From Prorocentrum cordatum (taxonomy: Eukaryota; Sar; Dinophyceae; Prorocentrales; Prorocentraceae), in contig CAUYUJ010012780.1 in assembly GCA_963575745.1 (NCBI GenBank), positions 1-64,000 on the forward strand: a stretch of 64,000 nt of DNA, written 5' to 3'. A program made the position numbers and the translations under genes. Shown here one piece after another: positions 10,827 through 20,900 of the stretch (its first letter is position 1; each line of letters opens with the position of its first letter). The notes beneath the pieces are model-generated. The model did not search any database and was not told the origin of the DNA. It saw only the letters and a list, made by a program, of their open reading frames with translations.

Positions 10827-11019
10827 GTGTCACTTTCAGCGCCCGTGAAAGTGACACCTCCCAGGGCCCACTTAAAGAGCACCAGAAAGGCTCCAAGAAG
10901 GCCCCGAGAAGGCCCCAGGGCGGCACCAAGAGGGCTCCCAGAGGGACCCAAGAGAGGCCCCAAGAAGGGCCCAAGAGGGCCCTCCGCGGTGTCACTTTCA
11001 ACGCCCGTGAAAATGACAC
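10827..11019. repeat. Pair of GTGTCACTTTC hairpins, 162-bp spacing
   Basis: GTGTCACTTTC pairs with GAAAGTGACAC (10827-10857, 11-bp perfect stem, 9-base loop). A second copy at 10989-11019 has one mismatch in the stem. Both are followed by CTCCCAGGGCCCACTTA and embedded in satellite. Confidence 0.8.
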
Positions 11020-11094
11020 CTCCCAGGGCCCACTTAGGGCCTCAGAAAAGCTCTAAGAAGGCCCCGAAAGGGCCATAGAGAGCCGCCCTGGGTT

Positions 11095-11410
11095 CAACTC
11101 CGCGTGGCGGAGTTGGAAGCGATAACTTCAATGCCCTACTGGAGGCCTCTTAGGGGCCCGAAGACGGCACTGAAGAACCCCATCGGGGCTTTTTCAAAGG
11201 CAGAGGAGGGCGCAAAAAGGGGCCTCAGTGAGCCCCTGGTCTAACTCCACCTGGCGGAATTGGAAGTGATATCGCCCGGCGCCTTCATGGAGCCGCTCGG
11301 AGCTTCCAAGACGGCTCCAGAAGGCCCCAGGAGGGCCCCAAAAGGATCGAACGACGATTCCTGGAAGTGCACCAGTGAGACCCTTGTTGACCTCCGCCTG
11401 GCGGAGTTGG
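11095..11410. repeat. Three CTCCGC-GCGGAG hairpins at ~147-bp spacing
   Basis: CAACTCCGCGTGGCGGAGTTGG at 11095-11116 is a short palindrome; related copies at 11241-11263 and 11388-11410, each followed by AAG(C/T)GA. Spacing is 146-147 bp. Between them is degenerate GGCCCC/CCAAGA satellite. Confidence 0.75.
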
Positions 11411-11654
11411 AAGCGACAATTTCCAGTGCCCTCTTGGGGCCTCTGGGGGGCCCCTCAGAAAGCTTTGGGGAGCACAGTGAAGGCCTTCGCAGGGCCGCGT
11501 GAGAGCCGTACCAGGGCCGCATGTGTGCGCGGATGGGGGCGACGAGTGCTGACGCTGACGAATATGAGAATGATGAGGGCGATCAAGGCTGGCCCGAAAC
11601 AAATCCTGGCGCCATTGCAGGCCGCCGATTATCGGCCACGCCGCCAGGACGACG

Positions 11655-11925
11655 CCAAGCAACAAAACGACACCAACCAACAAACCGACACCAACCAACA
11701 AACCAACAAATCGACACCGGCCAACAAAAGGACACCAAGCAACAAAACGACACCAAGCAACAAAACGACACCAACCAACGAAACGACACCAACCAACAAA
11801 ACGGCACGAATCAACAAAACGGCACTGACCAACCAAACGACAAATCACTTCACGACACCAATGAACAACGCGAAATCCACCGACCGCCAACCAAGCATAA
11901 AATCAACCGACACAACGAAACCAAC
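11655..11925 (+). repeat. ~18-bp tandem array, AACAAAACGACACCAACC
   Basis: About fifteen imperfect copies. Translated products are T/N/Q/K-rich in all forward frames and stay open because the unit is a multiple of three; not regarded as coding. 11926-12107 after it holds nothing recognisable. Confidence 0.85.
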
Positions 11926-12107
11926 CCATAGAGCCAGACCAACCACTGGATTCGTGAGTCGGGGTAGTCATGGAAGTGAGCCGCTGCAGCCCGCGGAAGC
12001 CATTAACAGTGACCAGAGCACCGCAATGCAGCAACGTCCCCGGGCGGCGGCGGGAGTCTTGGATCTCCCGCGGGACTGGAGCGTAGCGAGTTCGTCCTGG
12101 GTCCGGT

Positions 12108-12163
12108 TTAGTGAAGTGAAGAATTTCGGGGTGCTTGCATGGCAAAAACCTTCACTTCACTAA
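12108..12163. repeat. 14-bp perfect palindrome with 28-base loop
   Basis: TTAGTGAAGTGAAG (12108-12121) and CTTCACTTCACTAA (12150-12163). The left arm with its flank AATTTCGG resembles 13744-13766 (18 of 22 positions), so it shares the terminal motif of the surrounding insert; it may be a minimal TIR element or two abutted ends. Confidence 0.7.
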
Positions 12164-12640
12164 TCTGGGGCCCCTGGAGCCCCAGGGCGTTTCAGGTCCC
12201 CTCGCTGTCTGGGTAGTCCAGGGGGCGCAGTGGCGGCTTACCAGAGGCCCTGTTCCCTAGCCTCACTTGCTTTCACCCGTGGTGCTCGACGGCCGTCTCG
12301 GAGCTGTCTTGTGGCGGTCTGGGGCAATCCCGAAGCCTCTTGGAGCCATCCCAAGGCCCCAAGGCGCCACCAATGGGGGCCCCAAGAGAGCTCCCAGAGG
12401 GCCCCGAAAGGCCTACAACAGATTGCACGTTCGCGCGAATTCTTTGTACCACTTTGGGGGGTCCCTCTTGGGGCCCTCGGGGAACGTTCTTGGGGCCCTC
12501 CGAGGGCCCACTGGGGCCCCGGGAAGGCCCCAAGAACGCTCCCAGAGGGCCCCAAGAATGCTCCAAGAGGGCCCCAAGAGGACCCCCACAAGTGACAAAA
12601 ACTATTTGCATGAGGGTGCAACTTACTCGGCGCCTCTTGG
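12164..12640 (+). repeat. Satellite block, GGCCCCAAGAGGGC type
   Basis: Degenerate forward satellite, densest at 12350-12410 and 12460-12590. Open frames here are satellite artefacts. Confidence 0.75.
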
Positions 12641-12644
12641 GGCG

Positions 12645-13400
12645 CTCTTGGAGCCGTGCTGGGCGCCACTCGTGGGCGACATGGGCTGGGCGACGGCATG
12701 TGGACCCTGTCGCTTGGGCCATCCGGGGTGCTCCCGAATGGGGCCACGAAGCTTGTGAGCGTATGACGGAATGGGCTGGGCGGCGGCCTGTGGGCCCTGC
12801 CTGTGGGGCCGTCGGTGTAGCTCCCCGTGGGGCCACCAAGCGTGTGAAACGCATGCCGAAATATGCTGGGCGGCGGCCTGGGAAACCTGCCGCTGGGACC
12901 TTTTTTTGGTGGAGCGGCCTATAGGGGCACGAAATGTTTGAGGAGGTCATCAATGTGGCCTGGGCGACGGCATGTGGACCTTGCCGCCGGGACCTCCGAT
13001 GAGCTCCTCATGGGGACACGAAGCGTCTGAGGGGCGTGCCGACATGGGCTGGGCGGCGCACTAAGGGCCCTGCCGATGGGGCCTTCGGTGGAGCACCTCA
13101 CAAGGCCACGAGACTTGCAGGGAATGTGGCGAAGCAGAGGCGCGGGGGAACAAGGGGGGTGTTTTGATGATGTTGATGAGGATGGTGGTGGTATTGATGA
13201 TGGAGACGGCGAGAATGCGGATGATGCTGATGATGATGGTGATGGCGACGATGACGATGGACGATGACGACGGAGACACGCGGAGAGCAGGGGCAGATAC
13301 GCGAAGAGGGAGGACGAGGGAGGGGGCCGGAAGGAATGACGCGGGGCGGTGTCTCTTCAAAACGAAGAACCAACACTGCAATATGGTAGGAAATTTCTGG
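12645..13400 (+). repeat. Composite repeat family 1, copy A
   Basis: About five ~90-bp units keyed by GGGGCCACGAA (near 12735, 12828, 12923, 13010, 13100), then a GAT-rich simple repeat (about 13165-13270), then the tail GTCTCTTCAAAACGAAGAA (about 13351) followed by a degenerate form of the GGTGGTTGG-AAAAAA end. Copies B (56299-56760) and C (59548-61076, reversed) share this order. The head sequence seen in B and C was not found here. Confidence 0.75.
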
Positions 13401-13738
13401 ACGACCCCCCCCCGTGGCGCGGTCAATGTCCGCGACAGCATCGCTGGCATTACGAACGAAATGATCGAACTCTTCCTGCGACGTTACCCGCGGGGTGGAT
13501 CAGCCAGGGATGGGGGTCGAAACCGCCCCAGCGCAAAGCAAATGTACAATCCTGAGAAACCCCAGCCCACATCAACCGATCCGCAACAAGCACGCAAGCC
13601 TTTGACGACCCCAACGCACGTGACATCGCATAACGCGACGCGCCATCGAAAACGTTCGACGCGCGGCCTCGGAATGACATCGGGCTTCATGGAACGTCGA
13701 ATGGAAAACATGAAAAACCGCCCTGTGGGCTCCGAGAC
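13401..13738. other. No recognisable feature
   Basis: Non-satellite sequence of mixed composition between the composite repeat and the inverted motif. A forward frame is open through it, but its product resembles nothing I know and it runs on from the simple repeat. Confidence 0.5.
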
Positions 13739-13758
13739 CCAAAATTACTGATGTGAAG
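13739..13758 (+). repeat. Inverted terminal motif, right end of 3.2-kb insert
   Basis: CCAAAATTACTGATGTGAAG, partner of 10524-10542. It abuts the 3' end of the Helitron N-terminal fragment, whose frame ends inside it. Confidence 0.55.
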
Positions 13759-14803
13759 GATTTCGGCTCGTCGACGTCGCGAGGCCCTCCGCGAACGCTG
13801 ATCCATCTTCGTCCTGGTACTCCCTCGCGTTGCTCCCCGAATTCGCGGTGAAGCCCAAAAAGCGGAAGTGGGCGTTGCGCATGCCCGGGACGACGAGCCA
13901 GTCCGATCGGATCTGGTGCTTCACTCGGCGGCGCATGCCTGCCAGCCACATCCCCATGCCGATGGATGGCCAGTTCTCCACTTCCTCGGACCGCCCCGTT
14001 GCCCGTCGTCGATGCACGACGTCGGCACCATTGCGCCAGGCCCTCGTGAAGTCTGGCCCCCCGCTCTGCCGCAGTAGGGTGCGCGGGAACGCAATCGCGG
14101 GATACTTCCCATTCCACTGCTCCAACATGGCCGCGTCGGCGACGCACGGGGCGACTGGCCCGCCGCCCATGGATCGCTGCTGACGCTGGCCCGACGCCCC
14201 CTGCCACGTCGCATCTGTGGGTGCGCAGGGGGTCGGTCTGGCATCGTCGAAGACAGACGCGACGTCTGTGCTGGCCAGCGCCGGAGTCGCGTGCTCGTTC
14301 TCCCGCGCACTGCTCCTGGGCGGCTCCGCCACCACCGTCGCTTTCTCAACGTTCGGCGGGGCCGCCCCGTCTGCGTCCCCAGAGGTGCCGAGCCACGGGT
14401 AGCGCTGCTTCACGCGCCTCTCGAAAGCCTCCTTCGCTGCGCGGATGGTCGCGGGATCGCCCGCAGCAGCTTTGCAGAAAGCGGGGTGGCCGCGGTCGGT
14501 GAGCTCCCAGTCGAGTTGCAGCACCACGCGAGCGCGGAGGCGCATGTGCTTCAAGTGCTTCGACAAGTCCTTGTCTTTCATCCAGAACTCGAAGCGAATC
14601 GAGTGGGTCAACGTTTCCCCGTCGCGGGGCAGCGCCGCAGCAGCGCTGGAACTCTCTGCAATGGCGACGAGGCGCTCCAGGACGTCGTCCCAATGCACAA
14701 GGAGGCTGGCCAGATCACCGCGGACAGCATACCGACTGTGCGGATGCATGGCCTCTGGGGGTCGCTCTGCGAGCAGCGCGCCACTACCCCCTGTGCGCTA
14801 GTA
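13745..14803 (-). pseudogene. Helitron protein N-terminal region
   Basis: Minus-strand frame open from an upstream TAG (about 14806) to 13745; first ATG at about 14749. Recognisable blocks: SRYAVRGDLASLLVHWDDVL, LPRDGETLTHSIRFEFWMKD, LSKHLKHMRLRARVVLQLDW, YPWLGTSGD, AFPRTLLRQSGGPDF and SDWLVVPGMRNAHFRFL. These belong to the long N-terminal extension of dinoflagellate Helitron-type proteins. By order it precedes the Rep region at 10560-8846, from which the insert separates it. No premature stop lies inside the frame, so this piece has decayed less than the rest. Confidence 0.65.
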
Positions 14804-15064
14804 AGCCACGCTGCAGTTTCCAAGGGGGGCGGGGCCCGAAAAGAACACGGAGGGGGCAGTGCCGCGCTACTGCGCAGAGCTCGCCTGGTTGTTCATGAGG
14901 TGGCCCTTATCGCCCTCGAAGCAGAACGCTATCAAAGACGTCCACACTGGTGTGGCTGCGGCCATCTCGATCCACAGAGGTCTGTTTCTCCCAGAAAACG
15001 GAAAAGAACCCGACGAAGCTGTCGTTGGCGATGGCCGCCCGCGGCATTCGTTCCCGCACCATGC
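14804..15064. other. No recognisable feature
   Basis: Sequence between the Helitron N-terminal fragment and the minisatellite; it may hold more of the Helitron 5' end in a decayed state. Confidence 0.4.
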
Positions 15065-15705
15065 ACACGACGAAAAGGGACTCCACGACGAAAAGGGACT
15101 CACGCGACGAAAAGGGACCCAAGCGACGCAAAGGGACCCACGACGAAAAGGGACTCCACGACGAAAAGGAACTCCAATGACGAAAAGGGACACCCGCGAC
15201 GACGCGAGGGACCCCCACGACGAAAGAGGACTCCAACGACGGAAAGGGACTCACACGACGAAAAGGGAGTCACACGACGAAAAGGAACTCCACGACGAAA
15301 AGGGACTCACACGACGAAAAAGGAGTCACACGACGAAAAGGAACTCCACGACGAAAAGGGACTCCATGACGAGAAAGAACTCCAATGACGAAAAGGGACC
15401 CTCGCGACGACTCGAGGGACTCCCACGACGAAAAGGAACTCCAACGACGAAAAGGGACTCCCACGACGACAAGGAACTCAAACGACGAAAATGGATTCAC
15501 ACGGCGAAAAGGGACTCACACGACGAAGAAGGACTCCACGACGAAAAGGGACTCCAACGACGAGAAGGGACCGAAACGACGAAAAGGGACTCCACGATGA
15601 AAAAGGACTCCACGACGAAAAGGAACTCCAATGACGAAGATGGACTCCCGCGACGACGCGAGGGACTCCCACGACGAAAAGGGACTCCAACGACGAAAAA
15701 GAACT
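15065..15705 (+). repeat. 18-bp minisatellite, GACGAAAAGGGACTCCAC, left part
   Basis: About 35 imperfect copies of the unit. The same array resumes at 23304-23420 after the retrotransposon, so the element inserted into it. Forward products are D/E/K/R-rich and minus products S/F-rich; not coding. Confidence 0.9.
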
Positions 15706-15999
15706 TTTACACGTGAACCCTATACTCAGAGCCAGTCTGGGGGAGGGGTAGAAAACCCTTGAGGGGGGATAGGCGGAGCAGAGCCCGAGAGGGCTGGCAG
15801 GAATACTGCAAACACAACAGACCGATGCTGACGAGACGATATTTGCACCAGGGCGCGGGCCGAGGGGGTGTTCAACCCCAGAAATTCTTCAGAGAAAAAG
15901 AGAGCAGCTCAGCTGGCTGCATGAGCACAGCAATAAACCCAGGCCAGCTACCTGAGCCTTCGACCTGGGCCAAACCACAAAACTTTTTCGACCCCTCCC
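15706..15999 (-). repeat. 294-bp split direct repeat, distal copy (B2)
   Basis: Plus-strand sequence starts TTTACACGTGAACCC and ends CGACCCCTCCC. It matches 16116-16409 with an exact 410-bp offset and no difference noticed by eye. It forms the 3' terminus of the element. Confidence 0.9.
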
Positions 16000-16019
16000 C
16001 AAAGGGAGGGTGCGGTGGG

Positions 16020-16115
16020 GCCGACTTGAGCCCAGAGGGGCAGAGGGGGACGGAGGGGGAAAGGGCGGCTAACAGACTACGACGGGTAGTGTAAAATAAA
16101 GTTCAAGAACAACTA
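16020..16115 (-). repeat. 96-bp split direct repeat, internal copy (A2)
   Basis: Plus-strand sequence starts GCCGACTTGAGCCCAGAGG and ends GTTCAAGAACAACTA. Matches 23208-23303 at a constant 7188-bp offset. A 20-bp spacer (16000-16019) separates it from the distal 294-bp copy. Confidence 0.9.
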
Positions 16116-16409
16116 TTTACACGTGAACCCTATACTCAGAGCCAGTCTGGGGGAGGGGTAGAAAACCCTTGAGGGGGGATAGGCGGAGCAGAGCCCGAGA
16201 GGGCTGGCAGGAATACTGCAAACACAACAGACCGATGCTGACGAGACGATATTTGCACCAGGGCGCGGGCCGAGGGGGTGTTCAACCCCAGAAATTCTTC
16301 AGAGAAAAAGAGAGCAGCTCAGCTGGCTGCATGAGCACAGCAATAAACCCAGGCCAGCTACCTGAGCCTTCGACCTGGGCCAAACCACAAAACTTTTTCG
16401 ACCCCTCCC
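16116..16409 (-). repeat. 294-bp split direct repeat, internal copy (B1)
   Basis: Abuts the internal 96-bp copy directly. After it, 16410-16595 is the untranslated spacer before the recombinase stop codon. Confidence 0.9.
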
Positions 16410-16595
16410 AGCCGACCCGACTGGGCCACTGGCCAAAGGCCTTCAAAAGGAAAGACTGCCGAGCACGGGCGACACGGGTGGGTGGGAGAGCGAGGCAGAT
16501 AACCTTACAGCTTTGCTTAAAACCTCACGGCCTCCCCCCAAGGAACCCCCTCTCCAGACTTGGCTCGATATCATTAGGTGGGGAGAGGGGGCTGC

Positions 16596-17732
16596 CTACG
16601 TCGCTCCGTACATTGCGACGGGGACCTCACGGCCACGGGCGCTCGCAAGAGCACCGACGATGCGTCTGCCGAGAGGCGTCCCCGCGCCTGGCCCTCTCAC
16701 GACGGCGTCGTGCACCGCCTGGCGCGGGCGGCGCCAGAAGGCACAGCCCTGCTTGATCTGCGCGCCGTCCAGCTCGCTGAGCTTCCCCACCAGCGCGTGG
16801 CACTTGGTGTAGCGCTGGAGGCCGGCGGTGGAAGCCCAGCGGCCCCGCCTGCGCGCCGCCTCCAGGTCGCCGCTCAGCGCCACGAAGCGGGCCGCAGCCG
16901 CGTGGCGCATGCCGTGCGGCGGCCCCATGGTCTCCAGGCCCACCGCCTTCAGCGTCTTCATCCAGACCTTGCGGAAGCTCGGCTGGGTGAAGGGGAAGAC
17001 CTGATCATCAGGCTCCCGATCTTGGACCAGCACCTTCATCAAGAGCTTCGACAGTGGCCACTCCAGCACGGCACCCTGGTTGGCGCCCGTCTTGGTCTTC
17101 TGTCCCATCATGCGGTCGCCAAGCTTGAGGCCCACGCCGCCGTCGGGCGTGAAGCTGACATGCTTGGCCCGCAGCATCTCCCAGTCCTGCTCCCGAAGCC
17201 AGCCGTCCAGCTGCACGGTGCAGGCACTCGCCTCCAGCAGGTGCCCCATCTCCAGCATCCTTGTGATGATCACCCCCATCGCCTGGAACGGGATCGGGTG
17301 GCCCTCGCCTCCGAACTGCATGCGTTCCCACGACTTCAGCGCACGGTGCGCTGTCGGGAGCCTCCCTCGATGATCCTCGAAGACATGCATGAAGCCATTG
17401 AAAGCGAGGGAGGCCTTCATGTAGTTGTCACCCCTCAGGTAGCAGAGGTCGCTGATGTAGTTCCCCAGCGCGCGGTCCCTCTGCTCCAGGGTCGTGAACG
17501 GCACCTCCCCGCGCTTGCAGTCGACGAGGAAGGCCCTGACCTCCCGCTCGTAGACGACGTTGGTGGAGTCGTCGACCGCGTGGACCACCAACCTGTTGTT
17601 CCACCGAGGGCGGTCCTGCTTGGCCTGCTGCCAGGCGCGTGCGCCGCGCTTCTGCAGCGGCGGTGCAGACGCCCCCCTGCGGGCGCCACTGGCCACGTGC
17701 AGCGTCACCACCAGCACTACCCAGAGGGACAT
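16596..17732 (-). CDS. Tyrosine recombinase (retrotransposon integrase)
   Basis: 378-residue protein from the ATG at 17732. It should integrate the circular cDNA. The tetrad is visible: R180 in LDGWLREQDW, K212/K214 in GQKTKTG, H273-G-M-R276 in PPHGMRHAAAARFV, W299 in RRGRWAS and Y308 in LQRYTK, in the right order and spacing. The N-terminal 15 residues (MSLWVVLVVTLHVAS) are hydrophobic, odd for a nuclear enzyme; the frame is open upstream past the pol stop at 17957, so translation might start elsewhere or follow splicing or frameshifting. It is the last gene before the internal repeats. No break is seen, so it may be functional. Confidence 0.85.
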   Translation of the reverse strand: MSLWVVLVVTLHVASGARRGASAPPLQKRGARAWQQAKQDRPRWNNRLVVHAVDDSTNVVYEREVRAFLVDCKRGEVPFTTLEQRDRALGNYISDLCYLRGDNYMKASLAFNGFMHVFEDHRGRLPTAHRALKSWERMQFGGEGHPIPFQAMGVIITRMLEMGHLLEASACTVQLDGWLREQDWEMLRAKHVSFTPDGGVGLKLGDRMMGQKTKTGANQGAVLEWPLSKLLMKVLVQDREPDDQVFPFTQPSFRKVWMKTLKAVGLETMGPPHGMRHAAAARFVALSGDLEAARRRGRWASTAGLQRYTKCHALVGKLSELDGAQIKQGCAFWRRPRQAVHDAVVRGPGAGTPLGRRIVGALASARGREVPVAMYGAT

Positions 17733-17956
17733 CCTGCCGCCGCTCCTCGCCGCCGAACCAGCGTCGCCGCCAGCGGCAGCCCAGCGCGAAGCCCTGCAGC
17801 TCCTTCCCGCAGTCGCCGTAGCTCCCGATGTGGCAGCAGTAGCGACCCACGTCGCCGAGGTAGACGCCCAAGGCCGCCACGTTCTCGCTTGGGAGGCCAA
17901 GGCCTCCCTGCTGAGAAGGTAGTCGAGCCCCAGACGCACCGCCAAGGTCCCGCGGG

Positions 17957-20900
17957 TCACCGCCGCCGTTCCAGCACCTGCAGCAGCGGCCGCACCGCCT
18001 TGGGCGTCGTCCTCATCCTGTGCGCCTGCTTCGTTTCGTCCGCTGCGCCGATGTCGACACCACGGCTCGGGCCGTCGGCCATGTTCCACTGGCTGGGCAC
18101 CCACCGGTAGTAACCTCTGATGCCCAATGCCAGCGCGATGCCACATGCCACTCGTGCCAACCTCAAAAGCGACGTCGCTGATGAACGACCCTTCTGCAGC
18201 ACGCCCATGGAGACCACAGAGTCCGTCATGATCACCACTCGCTTGTGCCAGCATCTCGAAGATCTCGCCAGATGTCGCAGCACGCTCACCACGCACCGCA
18301 GCTCCAGCACATTGTTGTGTTCCTCCGCCTCCCAACGCCCCCTGAAGAGCTCGTACCACCTCGACTCGTCGACCCAGGAAGCGCCGATGGGCATCACCTG
18401 CCCCCTGCTCCGCACCACCCGCGGTCGACCCCGTCGCAGTCGCACCTGCGCCCCCTTTGGTACTTCGCTCCAGGTGTAGTCGAGCTGCTCTAACCTCGTG
18501 GCGTAGTGCTCCAGAAAGACGTCCCCATAGCTGACGGCGGCGCCTGAGGTCAGCGGGAACTCGTCCCATAGCCCTCCGTTGTCCACGAGCCTCGCCAGGT
18601 TGGTCAGCACCACCAGCTCGCCCACCTCCAGGGAGAAAACGCCCTCCGTCTCGGCGAGCCTGTCCCAGGGTGCCCACTCCAGCATCTTCACCGCCACGGG
18701 TCCCAAGATAATGAAGCCTAAACCCTCGCGGACCGCGAGCCTGGCGACCTCGATGATCACCTGAGCAATGTAGTTGTCCTCGTCGACCTTGCGCTGCATA
18801 CCCTCGCTGAGCCCTTCGTAACCCCAGGGCGTGCGCGAGTCCCTGTAGTAGTCGTCCGAGAAGGTGTCCAGGAACAAGGTGAGGTGGCAGATCCAGTACC
18901 ACCGCCTCCGCAGTCGGCTGAAGAGCCGTTCCACCACCGTCACGTCCATCAACTCCCCCATGCGCACGTCCTCCATCCAAGCGCTCACCTGGTCCCCGAG
19001 GTCCCCCTTCAGGTCCAGCAAGCCCTGCTGCAACGTAAGTATACCAGGACGTCCCTCGCTCGGGTGCATCATCTCGTCCTCCTCCAAGCCCCCCTTGCTC
19101 ACCTCGTCCTCTATCTCCGCGTGCGTCTCCCCTACTCGAATCTGCCGCACCTGCTCGGCCCCACGGTCCAGCTCGTCCCTGATCTCCTCCACGCTCGACT
19201 TCGTCGCAACAGCTCCGAAGCCCTCGTCGCTGGCGTCGGTCATATAGACTGTCGCGTGCCAGTCCAGCTCCAAGTTCGCCTCGAAGAAGATGGCCAACGA
19301 TGACAGGGCCGTCAACTCCTCCAACACGGGGACAGGGAGGCGCTGCGTCCTCTCGGCCTCCTCCCCCGCAAAGGCCCCGACCCATCGGTAGCAGGCGTCC
19401 AGGATTGCGAAGGCAGGCCGACAGACCAGCATCGCCCACGCCCAGCAGCCCACCACCGTGGCAAGCTCCCGTGGCCGCACAGACCGAGTCACCGCAATGG
19501 CCTCGGTGCAGATGATCAGGTCCTTCATCTTCTCGGGGTAGACCTTCAACGTATAGGGCCGCCCAGATATGGCAAGGCCAAGCCCGCGACGCAGCCCTTC
19601 CCCAGCCTCCTCCTTGTGCACGGCGAGCCCCTTTGCATTCAGGTAGCTCCGCACGTGGCCCTTCGTGACCTCGAGGTCCGAGTCCTCCCCATCCTTCACC
19701 AGCTTCAACCCGATGTAGTCGTCGATATACAGCGAGAGGAGGAGCTCGGCCTTGGCGAAACTCGGGCACACCCTGCCCAAAGTGATCTGCTCCGTGACCA
19801 GCCCCTCCATGGACTCGAAGCAATCCACGAGCGCCGAGTGGGCCAAGAAGACCGCCCAGGCAGCCCCCATCACAGGCGCCACTGATCCCACGCCCGCGGC
19901 TCCCGCAGGCGGGGCTGGCAGCTCCACCCCCGCATCCTTCGCGAAGGCGTGGAGCTCCTCGGGCGAGGCCCCCTCCAGCGTGAAGTACTCCGCCAGCCCG
20001 TCCGTCCACCTCAACCTGTAGAACCAATCGGGCACGTCCCCCTGGAAGCTGCCCAGCACGCGGTCCTTCAAGATGTCCGCCGTCAACTCCAACTCGGACA
20101 GGGCGGATGGCGACCCTAGCGGGGTCCACGGAGGTCGCCGAAAAAGCAGATTCACCTTCCGAGCGCCCCAAATGAGGCGGGACTTGATCACATTCCGCCC
20201 GTCCTCGCTCACGTCCTTGGCCACGCAGAAAAGGCCTACGGTGTGCTTCACCTCCTTGACGTACTGGACCATCCCTGCCCGCATCATCCTCATGGCCACG
20301 GTGAGCCTGGTGTGACGATCCTTCCAACCTGGATCGGAGTAACTCTTGATACCATCGCATCTCCCCCAGTCCACCTCCTTCGGATCCTCCAGCATCCGAC
20401 TCTCGAAACGCTCTAGGTAGGGCGCCGCGGTGGTCGAGAGGTCCGTCAGAGACAGGCCCGCGGCCCCTGGAGGCGGCAGCGAGACCTGGTCCGCCACCAT
20501 CCTGCAGAGGTCGCCCTTCTTGATGAACGTAGTAGTAGTAATCCGCTTGCGGCCGCATCCTCCACCCACTGCGTAGCCCGAGCTGTCGGGCCCCCGCAGA
20601 CGGCGAAGCACCGCCTTGCCGTCGTTGATGCTCCCCCACGCCCCAAGAGAGGCGTGGCGGTCCCAGATGTCGTAGACCACCTTGCGCTGGAGCCCCGTCG
20701 CGTCCCCCCACGAGGTCGGGACAGACGACCCATCGTCCGCCCCAACACGCCCCGCCGCCAACGACCGTAGAGCCCGCGCCGTCCGACAAGTGCGCAGCCA
20801 GGTGAGCCTCAGCTGCTCCGTCGTGAAGCCCGAACTCGCAGCTCGCGTGGCCAGGGGTCCCGTGGGCGAAGGCAAACTCCGAAGAGGGTCCCGCTCCCTG

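Larger units (their letters stand above)
10543..13738. mobile_element. Possible TIR-bounded insert in the Helitron gene
   Basis: Everything between the inverted motifs is foreign to the Helitron: periodic hairpins, an 18-bp tandem array, a palindrome, satellite and a composite repeat copy. No transposase frame is visible, so if it is one element it is non-autonomous. It could also be a large intron or several successive insertions. 10561-10826 and 11411-11654 hold only degenerate satellite. Confidence 0.4.

Noticed and set aside
15065-15705. Regularly spaced 18-bp repeats as a CRISPR array
   Set aside because: Units are contiguous without unique spacers, and the genome is eukaryotic.
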